A DNA stretch of 46,684 nt from Bacteroidaceae bacterium (GTDB lineage Bacteria > Bacteroidota > Bacteroidia > Bacteroidales > Bacteroidaceae). Below are positions 22,695 through 31,027 of this stretch, piece by piece. The notes under the pieces were generated by a model. It saw only the letters and a list, made by a program, of their open reading frames with translations. It ran no database searches and was not told where the DNA came from. The translations under genes and the position numbers were made by a program. The stretch is from positions 1 to 46,684 of the forward strand of contig JAGCVH010000071.1 in NCBI GenBank assembly GCA_017962495.1. Direction: 5' to 3'. Within the stretch, counting starts at the first letter, position 1. Each line of letters starts with the position of its first letter.

Positions 22695-24491
22695 ATGGCA
22701 TATACAGAAAATAACGAGAATAGCGAAAAGAAATCGCTCAACTTCATAGAACAAAAGATTGAGGCAGATTTAGCTGAGGGGAAAAACGAAGGAAGAGTAC
22801 AGACACGCTTCCCACCCGAACCTAACGGTTACCTACACATCGGACATGCTAAAGCCATCGCAATGGACTTTGGCGTAGCAAAGCGCTATGGTGGCATCTG
22901 CAATCTTCGCTTCGACGACACCAACCCGCAGAAGGAAGACACGGAATACATCGAAAGCATTGAGCAGGACATCCGCTGGCTTGGCTATGAATGGGCCAAC
23001 GTGTACTACGCCAGCGACTATTTCCAGCAGTTGTGGGACTTTGCCGTGTGGCTCATCAAGCAAGGACGAGCCTACGTCGATGAGCAGTCGGCCGAAGTCA
23101 TTGCCCAGCAGAAAGGCACAATCACGAGCCCTGGTACGAACAGTCCCTTCCGCGACCGTCCCATAGAGGAGAACCTGCAACTGTTCGAGTTCATGAATAG
23201 CGGTAAGTGCGAACCTGGCACACTCGTGCTCAGAGCCAAAATTGATATGGCTCACCCCAATATGCTCTTCCGCGACCCGCTCATCTATCGCGTGCTGAAC
23301 ATCCCGCATATCCGCACGGGCAACAAGTGGAACGCCTATCCCATGTATGACTTCACGCACGGACAGAGCGACTATCTCGAGGGAGTAACCCATTCGCTTT
23401 GCACACTCGAGTTCGTGGAGCATCGACCCCTCTACGACCTGTTTGTGCAGTGGATGAGAGAATGGATTGCCGATTGTGGAGCAAATGCAGAAAGCGGAAG
23501 CAAACTCGCAACGCTCAACTCCCAACTCTCGACTTACCAAGGTCCACGCCAGACAGAGTTCAACAAGCTCAACCTCTCCTACACGCTCATGTCGAAGCGC
23601 AACCTGCTGGCACTTGTCAACGAAGGAATGGTGAGCGGTTGGGACGATCCTCGCATGCCGACCATCTGTGGATTCCGTCGTCGCGGTTATTCGCCAGAGA
23701 GCATACAAAAGTTCATCGACAAGATTGGATACACCACCTACGACGCCCTCAACGAGATGGCACTGCTCGAGAGTGCCGTACGTGAAGACCTGAACAGCAG
23801 AGCCATTCGCGTGAGTGCCGTTCTCAATCCGGTTAAGGTGGTCATCACCAACTATCCTGAGGGTAAGACGGAACAACTGACGGCCATCAACAATCCCGAA
23901 TGCGAAGCCGACGGCACACACACCATCGAGTTCAGTCGTGAGATATGGATTGAGCGCGACGACTTCCAGCAAGTGGCAGAGAAGAAGTTTATGCGTCTTG
24001 CACCTGGCAAAGAAGTTCGCCTGAAGAATGCCTACATCATCAAGTGCGACGAGGAACATCCCTGCGACGTTGATGCCGAAGGCAATGTCACTACCATCTA
24101 CTGCACCTACGACCCTGAGACAAGGAGTGGAATGCCCGGAGCTGACCGCAAGATCAAGGGTAAGACCTTGCATTGGGTTAGTTGTCACGATGCCGTGAAG
24201 GCAGAGGTTCGCCTCTACGACCGTCTGTGGAAGGTGGAGAACCCGCGCGATGAATTGGCAGCCATCCGTGAAGCCCAGCAATGCGACGCCGTTACAGCAA
24301 TGCGCCAGATGATTAATCCCGATTGTCTGACCATACTCGACAATTGCTTCGTCGAGCCCTTTGCTGCACAGATGCCTGTGCTCTCCTACCTGCAGTTCCA
24401 ACGCATCGGATACTTCAACGTCGATACCACCAGCACGCCCGACCACCTTGTATTCAACCGAACCGTTGGTCTCAAGGACAATTGGAAATAA
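22695..24491 (+). CDS. glnS: Glutamine-tRNA ligase
   Basis: This 598-residue class I synthetase charges tRNA-Gln. HIGH is at residues 48-51 (PPEPNGYLHIGHAK), GRAYVDE follows, and the KMSKS loop is LMSKR at 298-302, the GlnRS form. GWDDPRMPT and the beta-barrel anticodon domain (from about 340) are complete. The start at 22695 (MAYTENNEN) follows the -7 box at a normal distance. Residues about 263-282, including LATLNSQLSTY, look like a translated intergenic repeat placed just before the conserved GPRQTEFNKLNL segment. Confidence 0.95.
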   Translation: MAYTENNENSEKKSLNFIEQKIEADLAEGKNEGRVQTRFPPEPNGYLHIGHAKAIAMDFGVAKRYGGICNLRFDDTNPQKEDTEYIESIEQDIRWLGYEWANVYYASDYFQQLWDFAVWLIKQGRAYVDEQSAEVIAQQKGTITSPGTNSPFRDRPIEENLQLFEFMNSGKCEPGTLVLRAKIDMAHPNMLFRDPLIYRVLNIPHIRTGNKWNAYPMYDFTHGQSDYLEGVTHSLCTLEFVEHRPLYDLFVQWMREWIADCGANAESGSKLATLNSQLSTYQGPRQTEFNKLNLSYTLMSKRNLLALVNEGMVSGWDDPRMPTICGFRRRGYSPESIQKFIDKIGYTTYDALNEMALLESAVREDLNSRAIRVSAVLNPVKVVITNYPEGKTEQLTAINNPECEADGTHTIEFSREIWIERDDFQQVAEKKFMRLAPGKEVRLKNAYIIKCDEEHPCDVDAEGNVTTIYCTYDPETRSGMPGADRKIKGKTLHWVSCHDAVKAEVRLYDRLWKVENPRDELAAIREAQQCDAVTAMRQMINPDCLTILDNCFVEPFAAQMPVLSYLQFQRIGYFNVDTTSTPDHLVFNRTVGLKDNWK

Positions 24492-24597
24492 GACTTAGGC
24501 ATACAGTCAATAAGACCTAGGTCTTCCGAAATAAGACCTAAGGTCCTCCGAAAGAAGGCCTAAGGTCTTCGGAGATAAGACCTGAGGTTCATTAAGC
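24488..24597. repeat. Tandem 21-22 base palindromic repeats after glnS
   Basis: Units beginning ATAAGACCT or AGAAGGCCT start at 24488 (partial), 24510, 24531, 24553 and 24575. Each has a palindromic core of the type AGACCTAAGGTCT followed by TCCGAA or TCGGAG. The word AAGGCCTAAGG (24555-24565) recurs twice at 44283-44314. Confidence 0.7.
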
Positions 24598-24636
24598 ATA
24601 AGACAAAGGCCTTCGTGGCCTCAAACAAACGACACA

Positions 24637-25728
24637 TTGAACGAAGACTATAATTACTTTCAAGGCAAGGATTTTCGCAAGTCACTGGCCGCCTACGAAC
24701 ACATGGTGGCAACAGGCGAACCTGCCGAGTTTGACTCCGAGACGCTGACCGACATAGCCGAGTACTATGCCATGAATCAGCGTATGGACGACGCCGACCG
24801 CTGCATCCAGTACGCCCTGTCGTTCTATCCAGACAGCGTCGACCCACAGATATTTCTCTCTCGCCAACAGATGTTCTACGGCCATCGTGCAGAAGCTTGG
24901 CGCATTTGCAATGCGATTACCGACCAGGACGATAGGGAGGTCATCTTTCTGAAGGCCGAGCTCCACTTCTACTTCAATGAGAGTCAGAAGGCATTCGATC
25001 TGCTTCTTCAGGAATACCAAAAAGCAGACGACGAAGAAGCACCGGATTTCCTTTACGACAGCATCGCCCTGTGCAAGGATTACGGCTTTGGCGACAAGGC
25101 TATGGAATGGGTGACGCTGTTGCGTAACGACTTTCCCGACTACGACGAAGCCATTGCCCTGCAAGCCGAGATTCATAACTATCGACGCGAATACAACAAG
25201 GCCATTGCCCTGCTTGAGGCCAACATCCAACACGTGCCATTCGACACGCAAGCCTGGTTGCAAATGGCGGAGGCCTACCTTTGGCTCGAACAATACACCG
25301 AAGCCACTGAGGCGACAGAATACGCACTTGCCATTGAACCCGACAACGCTCAGGGCATACTCATGATGGCCAATATCCTGCTCGACAGCAACCGCCTGAA
25401 CGAGGCACACGAGTATTACGGCCGTTTCCTGAAGAGTTTCCCCAACGACGAGCGAGCAAACTATCTCGATGCACAATGTCTCATCGATGCCGGTCAGTAT
25501 GAAGCCGCCATCCAACGTCTGGAACGCTTGGCGCAAACCAGCTTCACGATACGTGGTCATGTTCTGTCCTATCTGGCTTTCTGCCACGCACAACTGGGTC
25601 ACGACGAGCAATCGCTCCACTATCGCCAACAGGCTGAGAAGGAGGAGTTCAACAACCTATCGTCACTCTTTCCCGACCTCTATCCGGGACCAGACCTGAG
25701 TATCAATCCCGACGACTTGCCCTTCTGA
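24637..25728 (+). CDS. Tetratricopeptide repeat protein, cytoplasmic
   Basis: This 363-residue protein is built of TPR helices throughout (for example LAAYEHMVATGEPAEF, AEYYAMNQRMDDADRCIQYAL, TEATEYALAIEPDNAQGILM, EAHEYYGRFLKSFPND). It has no signal peptide or membrane segment and an acidic charge. TPR proteins act as protein-binding scaffolds; the partner is not known. The start codon is TTG at 24637, chosen because the sequence from MNEDYNYFQGKDF is already helical-repeat-like; the first in-frame ATG is at 24703. A strong terminator follows. Confidence 0.8.
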   Translation: MNEDYNYFQGKDFRKSLAAYEHMVATGEPAEFDSETLTDIAEYYAMNQRMDDADRCIQYALSFYPDSVDPQIFLSRQQMFYGHRAEAWRICNAITDQDDREVIFLKAELHFYFNESQKAFDLLLQEYQKADDEEAPDFLYDSIALCKDYGFGDKAMEWVTLLRNDFPDYDEAIALQAEIHNYRREYNKAIALLEANIQHVPFDTQAWLQMAEAYLWLEQYTEATEATEYALAIEPDNAQGILMMANILLDSNRLNEAHEYYGRFLKSFPNDERANYLDAQCLIDAGQYEAAIQRLERLAQTSFTIRGHVLSYLAFCHAQLGHDEQSLHYRQQAEKEEFNNLSSLFPDLYPGPDLSINPDDLPF

Positions 25729-25749
25729 CCTGAGGGCATAGACATAGCA

Positions 25750-25792
25750 AAGGGGCTACGTCAATCATCCGACGTAGCCCCTTCTTTGTCTC
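25750..25792. terminator. Strong bidirectional terminator between TPR gene and ribH
   Basis: AAGGGGCTACGTC at 25750-25762 is the exact complement of GACGTAGCCCCTT at 25771-25783, with an eight-base loop. T-rich sequence follows on the plus strand. Confidence 0.9.
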
Positions 25793-25808
25793 TTTTCGTT
25801 TGTCTCGC

Positions 25809-26300
25809 TTAACTCAACTGACGACTGAAGTCCACCATTTTGATAGCCGTGATGGCACATTCGTCGCCCTTGTTTCCGAGCATACCGCCCGAACGAGCCT
25901 CGGCTTGCTCCATATCGTTGCACATGAGCAATCCGTAGATGACGGGGATGTTCCCCTGCCTGTTCAGTTCAGCAAGCCCTTGGGTAGTACCTTCACATAT
26001 GTAGTCGAAATGCGGAGTATCGCCTCGCACCACACATCCGATGGCAATGATTGCATCGAAACGATTGCTGTTTAACATGCGTGATGCACCAAAGACGAGT
26101 TCGAAACTACCAGGAACGGTAAGCACGGTGATGTCCTCTTCCTTTGCTCCATGTTTCTGCAAAGTCTCATAGGCACCCTTGAGCAGTCCGCCCGTCACCT
26201 CCTTGTTCCATTCCGAAACGACGATACCAAAGCGCATTCCCTCTGCCGACGGAACGCTTTGCGAATCGTAATCCGAAAGGTTATGAAAAGCTGTAGCCAT
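25809..26300 (-). CDS. ribH: 6,7-dimethyl-8-ribityllumazine synthase
   Basis: This is the penultimate enzyme of riboflavin synthesis, 163 residues long. It condenses 5-amino-6-ribitylaminouracil with dihydroxybutanone phosphate and usually forms a 60-mer shell. Family motifs include [30 protein letters not shown] and GNKGDECA. The start codon overlaps the ancestral stop codon of the upstream TPR gene (TAATG), so the two were translationally coupled. That upstream frame now stops 51 bases earlier at an amber codon, which may lower ribH coupling. Confidence 0.95.
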   Translation of the reverse strand: MATAFHNLSDYDSQSVPSAEGMRFGIVVSEWNKEVTGGLLKGAYETLQKHGAKEEDITVLTVPGSFELVFGASRMLNSNRFDAIIAIGCVVRGDTPHFDYICEGTTQGLAELNRQGNIPVIYGLLMCNDMEQAEARSGGMLGNKGDECAITAIKMVDFSRQLS

Positions 26301-26968
26301 TATTTAGCAGCCCTAACGCGCTCGATGTACTTGTCAATCTCTTGACCCTGCTAGCTGGAACGATAGTTGGCCTTCACCTCCTCATAGAGCTTCAGAGCCT
26401 CGTTAGCCTTGCCGTCAGCTTCCAGGAGTTCAGCAGCCTGCACCAAATAGATAGGTGAAAGCACAACGTTGTCAGCTTTCTTTGCGGCCTTCTTCAGTGT
26501 CTCCACTGCCTTATCGTTCTGACCGAGCTGAGCATACACGTTACCCAAAGCACCCAGTGCTGCAGGGCTAATCATCTCGTCCTTCTTCGTATCAAAGTCC
26601 TTCAGGTACTTCTCGGCATCCTCGAACTTTTCAGTATGGAAGGAAGCCAGACCTGCATACAACTTAGCCAAGTTACCCGACTTGGTGCGACCATACTTCT
26701 TCACCACCTCAGCGAAACCCAGCACCTGCTGACCATCGCCCGTGAGAGCTTTCTCGAACTGACCCTGCTGGAACAGTTGCTCGCAGGGGAACAAAGCCTC
26801 GGCGGCTTTCTGGTTACGGCGCTCCAGATAGTTACTAATCAGGATGGCAGCAATGATTGCAACAATCAAAACTCCCACGCAGATAGCGATTTTCTTTAAG
26901 TTTTTCTGTACAAAGGATTCTTCCTCAACGACGGGCTGAGCCGCGCCATTCTTGTTGTTTTTTGCCAT
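26300..26968 (-). pseudogene. Membrane-anchored TPR protein with premature amber codon
   Basis: The intact ancestral frame would encode 222 residues: a cytoplasmic N-tail, one membrane helix (about residues 29-46, IAICVGVLIVAIIAAILI) and periplasmic TPR repeats (KLYAGLASFHTEKFEDAEKYL, ALGNVYAQLGQNDKAVETL). A TAG at 26351-26353 stops it after 205 residues. Beyond it the same frame stays open for 16 codons that look genuine ([16 protein letters not shown]) to TAA at 26300-26302, overlapping the ribH ATG. The truncated protein keeps most of its TPRs and may still work, so 'pseudogene' marks the lesion rather than proven loss. Whether it is a real mutation, a sequencing error or a suppressed stop is open. 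Confidence 0.75.
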
Positions 26969-27007
26969 TTTTATTTAGTTTTATTTTGTTATACGCATAA
27001 AGTCGTG

Positions 27008-27067
27008 CAAAGGTACAAAATAATTGTGAATTACGAATTACGAATATCGAATTATTTTGTATCTTTG
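27008..27067. promoter_or_regulatory. 60-base divergent promoter module (TPR-ribH / recF)
   Basis: The minus-strand -7 box TACCTTTG is at 27008-27015 and the plus-strand -7 box TATCTTTG at 27060-27067. Both lie 20 bases from a shared AATT at 27036-27039. The arms are near-perfect inverted repeats (AATTATTTTGTATCTTTG on the right, its complement with one change on the left). The centre holds AATTGTG, AATTACG, AATTACG, AATATCG, AATTATT heptads. Confidence 0.8.
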
Positions 27068-27094
27068 TGTCCAAATGCATCCAAATGTATCCAA

Positions 27095-28213
27095 ATGATA
27101 CTTACCCGCCTTTCCATACTCAACTATAAGAACATCGAGCAGGCCGACCTCGAGCTGTCTCCCGGCATCAATTGCCTAATCGGACAGAACGGCGAGGGAA
27201 AGACCAACCTGCTGGACGCGATTTATTTCCTATCGATGTGCAAGAGCGCGACCACGAGCATCGATTCGTCGTGCATCCGTCACGGAAGCGAGTTCATGAT
27301 GATTCAAGGCCAGTATGAAAGGGAGGACGGAAGTCCTGAGGAAATATACTGCGGACTCAAACTCGGACAGAAGAAGGTCATGCGTCGAGGCAAGAAGGCC
27401 TACAAGCGCCTGGCCGAACACATAGGTCTCATTCCCGTCGTCGTCGTCAGTCCGTCCGATGGCGAACTCATCAGCGGAGGCAGTGAGGAGAGACGCCGCT
27501 TCCTCGACATCGTCATCTCGCAATGCGAACCAGCCTACATCGACTCGCTCATTCGCTACAACAAAGCCTTGCAACAGCGCAATGCCTTGCTGAAGATGGA
27601 AGATGCCGAGCCCGACCCCGAACTGCTGTCCCTTTGGGAGGAGGCTATGGCTCGCGAGGGTGAGTTCATCTATCAACGCAGAGCCCATTATGTCGAGCAA
27701 CTCATCCCTACTTTCCAGCGCTACTACTCCACCATCTCAAACGGGGCAGAGGAGGTGGGACTTCGCTATGTCAGCCATTGCCAGCGAGGACCACTCCTCG
27801 AGGTGATACAGCGCGACCGCCACAAGGACCGTGCCGTAGGCTACTCGCTTCACGGCATACATAAGGACGAACTGGAAATGACGCTCGGCGGCTATCCCAT
27901 CAAGCGCGAAGGAAGTCAGGGACAAAACAAGTCGTACTTGATAGCACTCAAACTGAGCCAATTCGATTTCCTTCGTCGCACGGGCAGTCGCACCACCCCC
28001 ATCCTGCTGCTCGACGACATTTTCGACAAGCTCGATGCCACTCGCGTGGAGCAAATCATGCGACTCGTCTCAGGCGAAGACTTCGGACAGATATTCATCA
28101 CGGACACCAACCGCGACCACCTCGACCAGATTCTGAACCTCGTTTCAGGCCAGTATCGCCTCTTCCATGTCCACGCTGGATCGTTCAACGAGAAAGAGAA
28201 CCTTAATCCCTGA
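27095..28213 (+). CDS. recF: DNA replication and repair protein RecF
   Basis: This 372-residue ABC-type ATPase loads RecA at single-strand gaps. Walker A GQNGEGKTN starts at residue 30, the signature region is GSQGQNKSYLIALKL, and Walker B is LLLDDIFDKLD. ATG 27095 was chosen because it directly precedes the conserved MILTRLSILNYKN. Three 10-base repeats (27068-27097) each carry an ATG, one in every frame, and only the third begins RecF. The gene is 5 bases from the DciA-like gene, forming an operon. Confidence 0.95.
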   Translation: MILTRLSILNYKNIEQADLELSPGINCLIGQNGEGKTNLLDAIYFLSMCKSATTSIDSSCIRHGSEFMMIQGQYEREDGSPEEIYCGLKLGQKKVMRRGKKAYKRLAEHIGLIPVVVVSPSDGELISGGSEERRRFLDIVISQCEPAYIDSLIRYNKALQQRNALLKMEDAEPDPELLSLWEEAMAREGEFIYQRRAHYVEQLIPTFQRYYSTISNGAEEVGLRYVSHCQRGPLLEVIQRDRHKDRAVGYSLHGIHKDELEMTLGGYPIKREGSQGQNKSYLIALKLSQFDFLRRTGSRTTPILLLDDIFDKLDATRVEQIMRLVSGEDFGQIFITDTNRDHLDQILNLVSGQYRLFHVHAGSFNEKENLNP

Positions 28214-28218
28214 AGCCG

Positions 28219-28509
28219 ATGAGAAGGAGGAAAGCCTTGCCACTGGGCGAAATCATTCGCCATTACCTGCGTCAAGAGGGATTGGAAACCCCACTCAACG
28301 AAGTCCGAGCCATCAAAGCCTGGCCCGAAGCAGCCGGTCCGCTCGTTGCCCGCCTCACTGGCGATGTCTCCTTCCGTCATGGAATCTTATACGTGAAAAT
28401 CACTCGTCCTGCCCTTCGACAAGACCTTATGATGGAGCGCTCCTACCTCATCAGCAAAGTCAATGCCGCCGTCGGTGCTCAGGTTGTGCAGAATATTGTC
28501 TTCTATTAA
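28219..28509 (+). CDS. DUF721 (DciA-like) protein
   Basis: This 96-residue protein has the DUF721 fold related to DciA, the ancestral loader of the replicative helicase DnaB: LGEIIRHYLRQEGLETPLNE, then IKAWPEAAGPLVA, and a KH-like VKITRPALRQDLMMERSYLISKVN. It follows recF by 5 bases, the neighbourhood typical for this family. Helicase loading is inferred from the family. Confidence 0.85.
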   Translation: MRRRKALPLGEIIRHYLRQEGLETPLNEVRAIKAWPEAAGPLVARLTGDVSFRHGILYVKITRPALRQDLMMERSYLISKVNAAVGAQVVQNIVFY

Positions 28510-28537
28510 ACGCGCTTTTAAAGTTCTAAGTTAAAGA

Positions 28538-28577
28538 GAATCGAGACACCCAAAGGCATCTCGATTCATATGTTTTT
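28538..28577 (+). terminator. Terminator of the recF operon
   Basis: GAATCGAGA at 28538-28546 pairs with TCTCGATTC at 28559-28567, followed after ATATG by five Ts. Confidence 0.75.
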
Positions 28578-28599
28578 GCGCGAAACACTATCTCATTAT

Positions 28600-29660
28600 T
28601 CACTCTTCAATAGGCCCTGCCACCATCACCGCCCTCACGGGTTGACCATAACTGCGACTGGTGTTATTATTGGTTATCGTACCCATTTCAAAATAAAAAC
28701 GACACGCGTTGTATGGGTACAGACCTATCGTTCGCGTCATGTAACTGCCCATTACCCCAACTCGGTAAGGCGTAGTTCCATTATACATTCCTGCGGCAGG
28801 CAGGAAGATGTAGTTGCCATTCTTCTTACTCGTAATCTTCAGTCCATAGACATTGTTCACCATCATCCATACAGCGGTGGTGTATGTGCCGTTTAGGAGT
28901 TCTGCGAACTGCTCCTCACTCGGTGTGCGCCATTTCGAACCCCATAGGACGCAGGCCGCGTCGTCGGCTGTTTCCAGTTCCGTCAGCGCGTCCGTGAAGC
29001 CCTCATATCCATTCGCACCATTCTGGCAATACTTGGTCAGCGTGCTCATCGTCCCCTTACAATACTTATATGTACTCCAGTCATAGTTGCTCTTCGTCTC
29101 CGTCTCGCCCAGGCAAAGTAGTCGCCAAAGTCTTCTGGACTCATTGCCCCGATGTTGCAGGTAGCCCATAGCGTGCCACTGGGCAGACCAAGATCGACAT
29201 ACAAGTGCGTTCCCACAGCCACGGGTTCTTTCGTATATTTCACGTAGGTCTGCGTCGCATAGTCCACCGCCAGCAGGTACTCCTCCTCCACCTCATTCAG
29301 CACGATGCTCCTCACGGGAAGTCCTTGGGCGTTGAATATCATGAGCGTTCCCTGATAGGGTCGGAACTTATAGGTGAAGCCCGCGCCGAAGTCCGTCGTC
29401 CCATCCTCGTTCAGGGTAAACGAAGTCCCCTCAGGCGTGTACCACTTGCCCACCACCATACTGTTGTCCACCCCGTAAGGTTTGCCGCCGATGTCGATGG
29501 TCTCCACGGGCGACTTGCCCAGTATCACGTTCACCAATGACGTCACATCCGAGATGGTCACCTGCTCATCACTATTCATATCGCCCTTCACTATGGTCTG
29601 GGCATTTGCCGTCGTCACGACAACGAGCAACAACGACAAAAACAGCTTCCTCATATTCAT
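28600..29660 (-). pseudogene. Secreted dockerin and FSMP-domain protein, frameshifted
   Basis: The two halves read from different frames. The N-terminal part (start 29660 or 29654) has a signal peptide (RKLFLSLLLVVVTTANAQ), a dockerin-type repeat (GDMNSDEQVTISDVTSLVN) and a beta-rich segment (KWYTPEGTSFTLNEDGT), then the start of a Fibrobacter succinogenes major paralogous domain: HLYVDLGLPSGTLWATCNIG to DYFAW. The domain resumes one frame over as GETETKSNYDWSTYKYC and ends GQPVRAVMV. The junction is a run of three Cs at 29108-29110 (three Gs in the coding strand) where family sequence FAWGETE needs four. A one-base deletion in a homopolymer is the simplest explanation. It overlaps no other gene. 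Confidence 0.8.
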
Positions 29661-29694
29661 GACACTTCTATTCTTCTTGCGCGCTCTTAAGAGA

Positions 29695-30870
29695 TTATTT
29701 CCCTGCCCCACCGAACAACTCATCGAGCAAGGTATAGAACGCGGGGCTCTCGCCAACGATGCCCTTCACGATCTTACCGTCAGGACCGATGACAATCTTG
29801 GTGGGGAAACCCGTCACACCATAGTCGTCCAGTACGGTGGACTTGTCTGGACAGTAAACGTGCAACCAGGGCAGTTCGTACTTCTTCACGGCAACTTTCC
29901 ATTTCTCATCCGTATCATTGCAGTCCACACCCACAATCTCGAACTTGCCGGGATATTTGGCGTAGTATTCTTTCATCTGAGGAAATCCCTTGATGCACCA
30001 ACCACACCACGAACCCCAGAAGTCCAGCACCACATACTTGCCACGCAGCGACGAGAGTGCAAACGGCTGTCCGTTGATATCGTTGAGCGTGAACTCAGGA
30101 GCGTCCAGTCCGCTGGCCATCTTTTTTTCTGCCTCCTTTTCTTCGGTCCAGGCCTTCGCGCGCGCCTCTCTTTCAGCCAGCCAACTGTCGTAGAACGGTT
30201 TCATGCGTCCCTCGCGAACCGACACGTCGAAGCATGCAATTGCCTCCTTCAACCTGTCGAGCCCATCGATGTTATTCACCAGAAGCACGCCATCGAAGTT
30301 CCTTAGCAGGAATACGGCTGCCTCCTGTTTGGGGTGAGCCTTGATGTAATCCATCACCGACTGCTGGTAACGCGCGACGCTGGGCTGATAGACTTCTTTG
30401 TAGAACTTCGAACCTTCCTCCTCACTCATATTGTCGTCTGCCACCAACTTGCTTAATTTGTCGGCATTGATCTGCAATTCCTTGACGGCACTCTCACGAA
30501 AGAGGTCCACCTGATGATAGTCGGAATAGAATCCAGTCCCGTCCACGTCGTAACGCGTGTTGTCGGTCGCCCACAGACGCATCTCCTCGCCTCCCACTAA
30601 GGGAACGTTAAAGAACGTGGCGGTCATGTCGCCGCGAAAAAATCTGGGCTGGACCAGTATAGCCGTGCAGGGAGTATCCACTTTGAGTTCGAACTTAAAC
30701 TTACCATCTTTGCCTATGAAGGTCTGCTCCCCATGGCCGGACCGGTAAACCACTAGCGTGTCACCAAAGTCTTTGACGTCGATTTTCACCTTCAGTTTAC
30801 CATCATTCTTTGCAGCCCATCCGCACATGGCGACGACTACGAGCAACGCGCTCAGAACTAATCTTTTCAT
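29695..30870 (-). CDS. TlpA-like thioredoxin-fold protein (WCGWC), exported
   Basis: This 391-residue protein has a signal peptide (KRLVLSALLVVVAMCGWA), an N-terminal DUF4369-like beta domain (about 25-120), a helical linker (about 150-250) and a C-terminal TlpA/ResA-like thioredoxin domain with the active site WCGWC and the cis-proline segment GVTGFPTKIV. It should act as a periplasmic thiol-disulfide reductase. It is followed 34 bases later by the broken dockerin gene on the same strand. The partner is unknown. Confidence 0.88.
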   Translation of the reverse strand: MKRLVLSALLVVVAMCGWAAKNDGKLKVKIDVKDFGDTLVVYRSGHGEQTFIGKDGKFKFELKVDTPCTAILVQPRFFRGDMTATFFNVPLVGGEEMRLWATDNTRYDVDGTGFYSDYHQVDLFRESAVKELQINADKLSKLVADDNMSEEEGSKFYKEVYQPSVARYQQSVMDYIKAHPKQEAAVFLLRNFDGVLLVNNIDGLDRLKEAIACFDVSVREGRMKPFYDSWLAEREARAKAWTEEKEAEKKMASGLDAPEFTLNDINGQPFALSSLRGKYVVLDFWGSWCGWCIKGFPQMKEYYAKYPGKFEIVGVDCNDTDEKWKVAVKKYELPWLHVYCPDKSTVLDDYGVTGFPTKIVIGPDGKIVKGIVGESPAFYTLLDELFGGAGK

Positions 30871-30891
30871 AGTTTACTTGAATATCCACGG

Positions 30892-30923
30892 CAAAATTAC
30901 GAATAAGCGAGAGGATTTGCAAA
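30892..30923 (-). promoter_or_regulatory. Promoter of the TlpA-like gene
   Basis: Minus strand: TTTG at 30920-30923, a 20-base spacer, TAATTTTG at 30892-30899, 21 bases before the start codon. Confidence 0.8.
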
Positions 30924-30977
30924 CAAATCAAAGTTTTCTGTCGAATGTAAGGTCAATAATAACTTTTTTTAAGATAA

Positions 30978-31027
30978 TGTTCGTTAGCAATCGAGCCTAT
31001 GTTCGATGGCAATCAAACCTATGTTCA
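30978..31027. repeat. 22-base tandem repeats upstream of the TlpA-like gene
   Basis: Two 22-base units start at 30978 and 31000 with TGTTCG and GCAATC in the same register; a third partial unit (TGTTCAAAT) starts at 31022 and overlaps the stop codon region of the folate gene. They sit about 55 bases upstream of the -33 box, a place where an activator could bind. Confidence 0.6.

Noticed and set aside
22833-24446. Long minus-strand frame opposite glnS
   Set aside because: The plus strand encodes a complete, motif-rich GlnRS; the antisense frame is a codon-bias artefact.
24510-24597. Tandem repeats considered as a CRISPR array
   Set aside because: Units are 21-22 bases, directly adjacent without unique spacers, and no cas gene is near.
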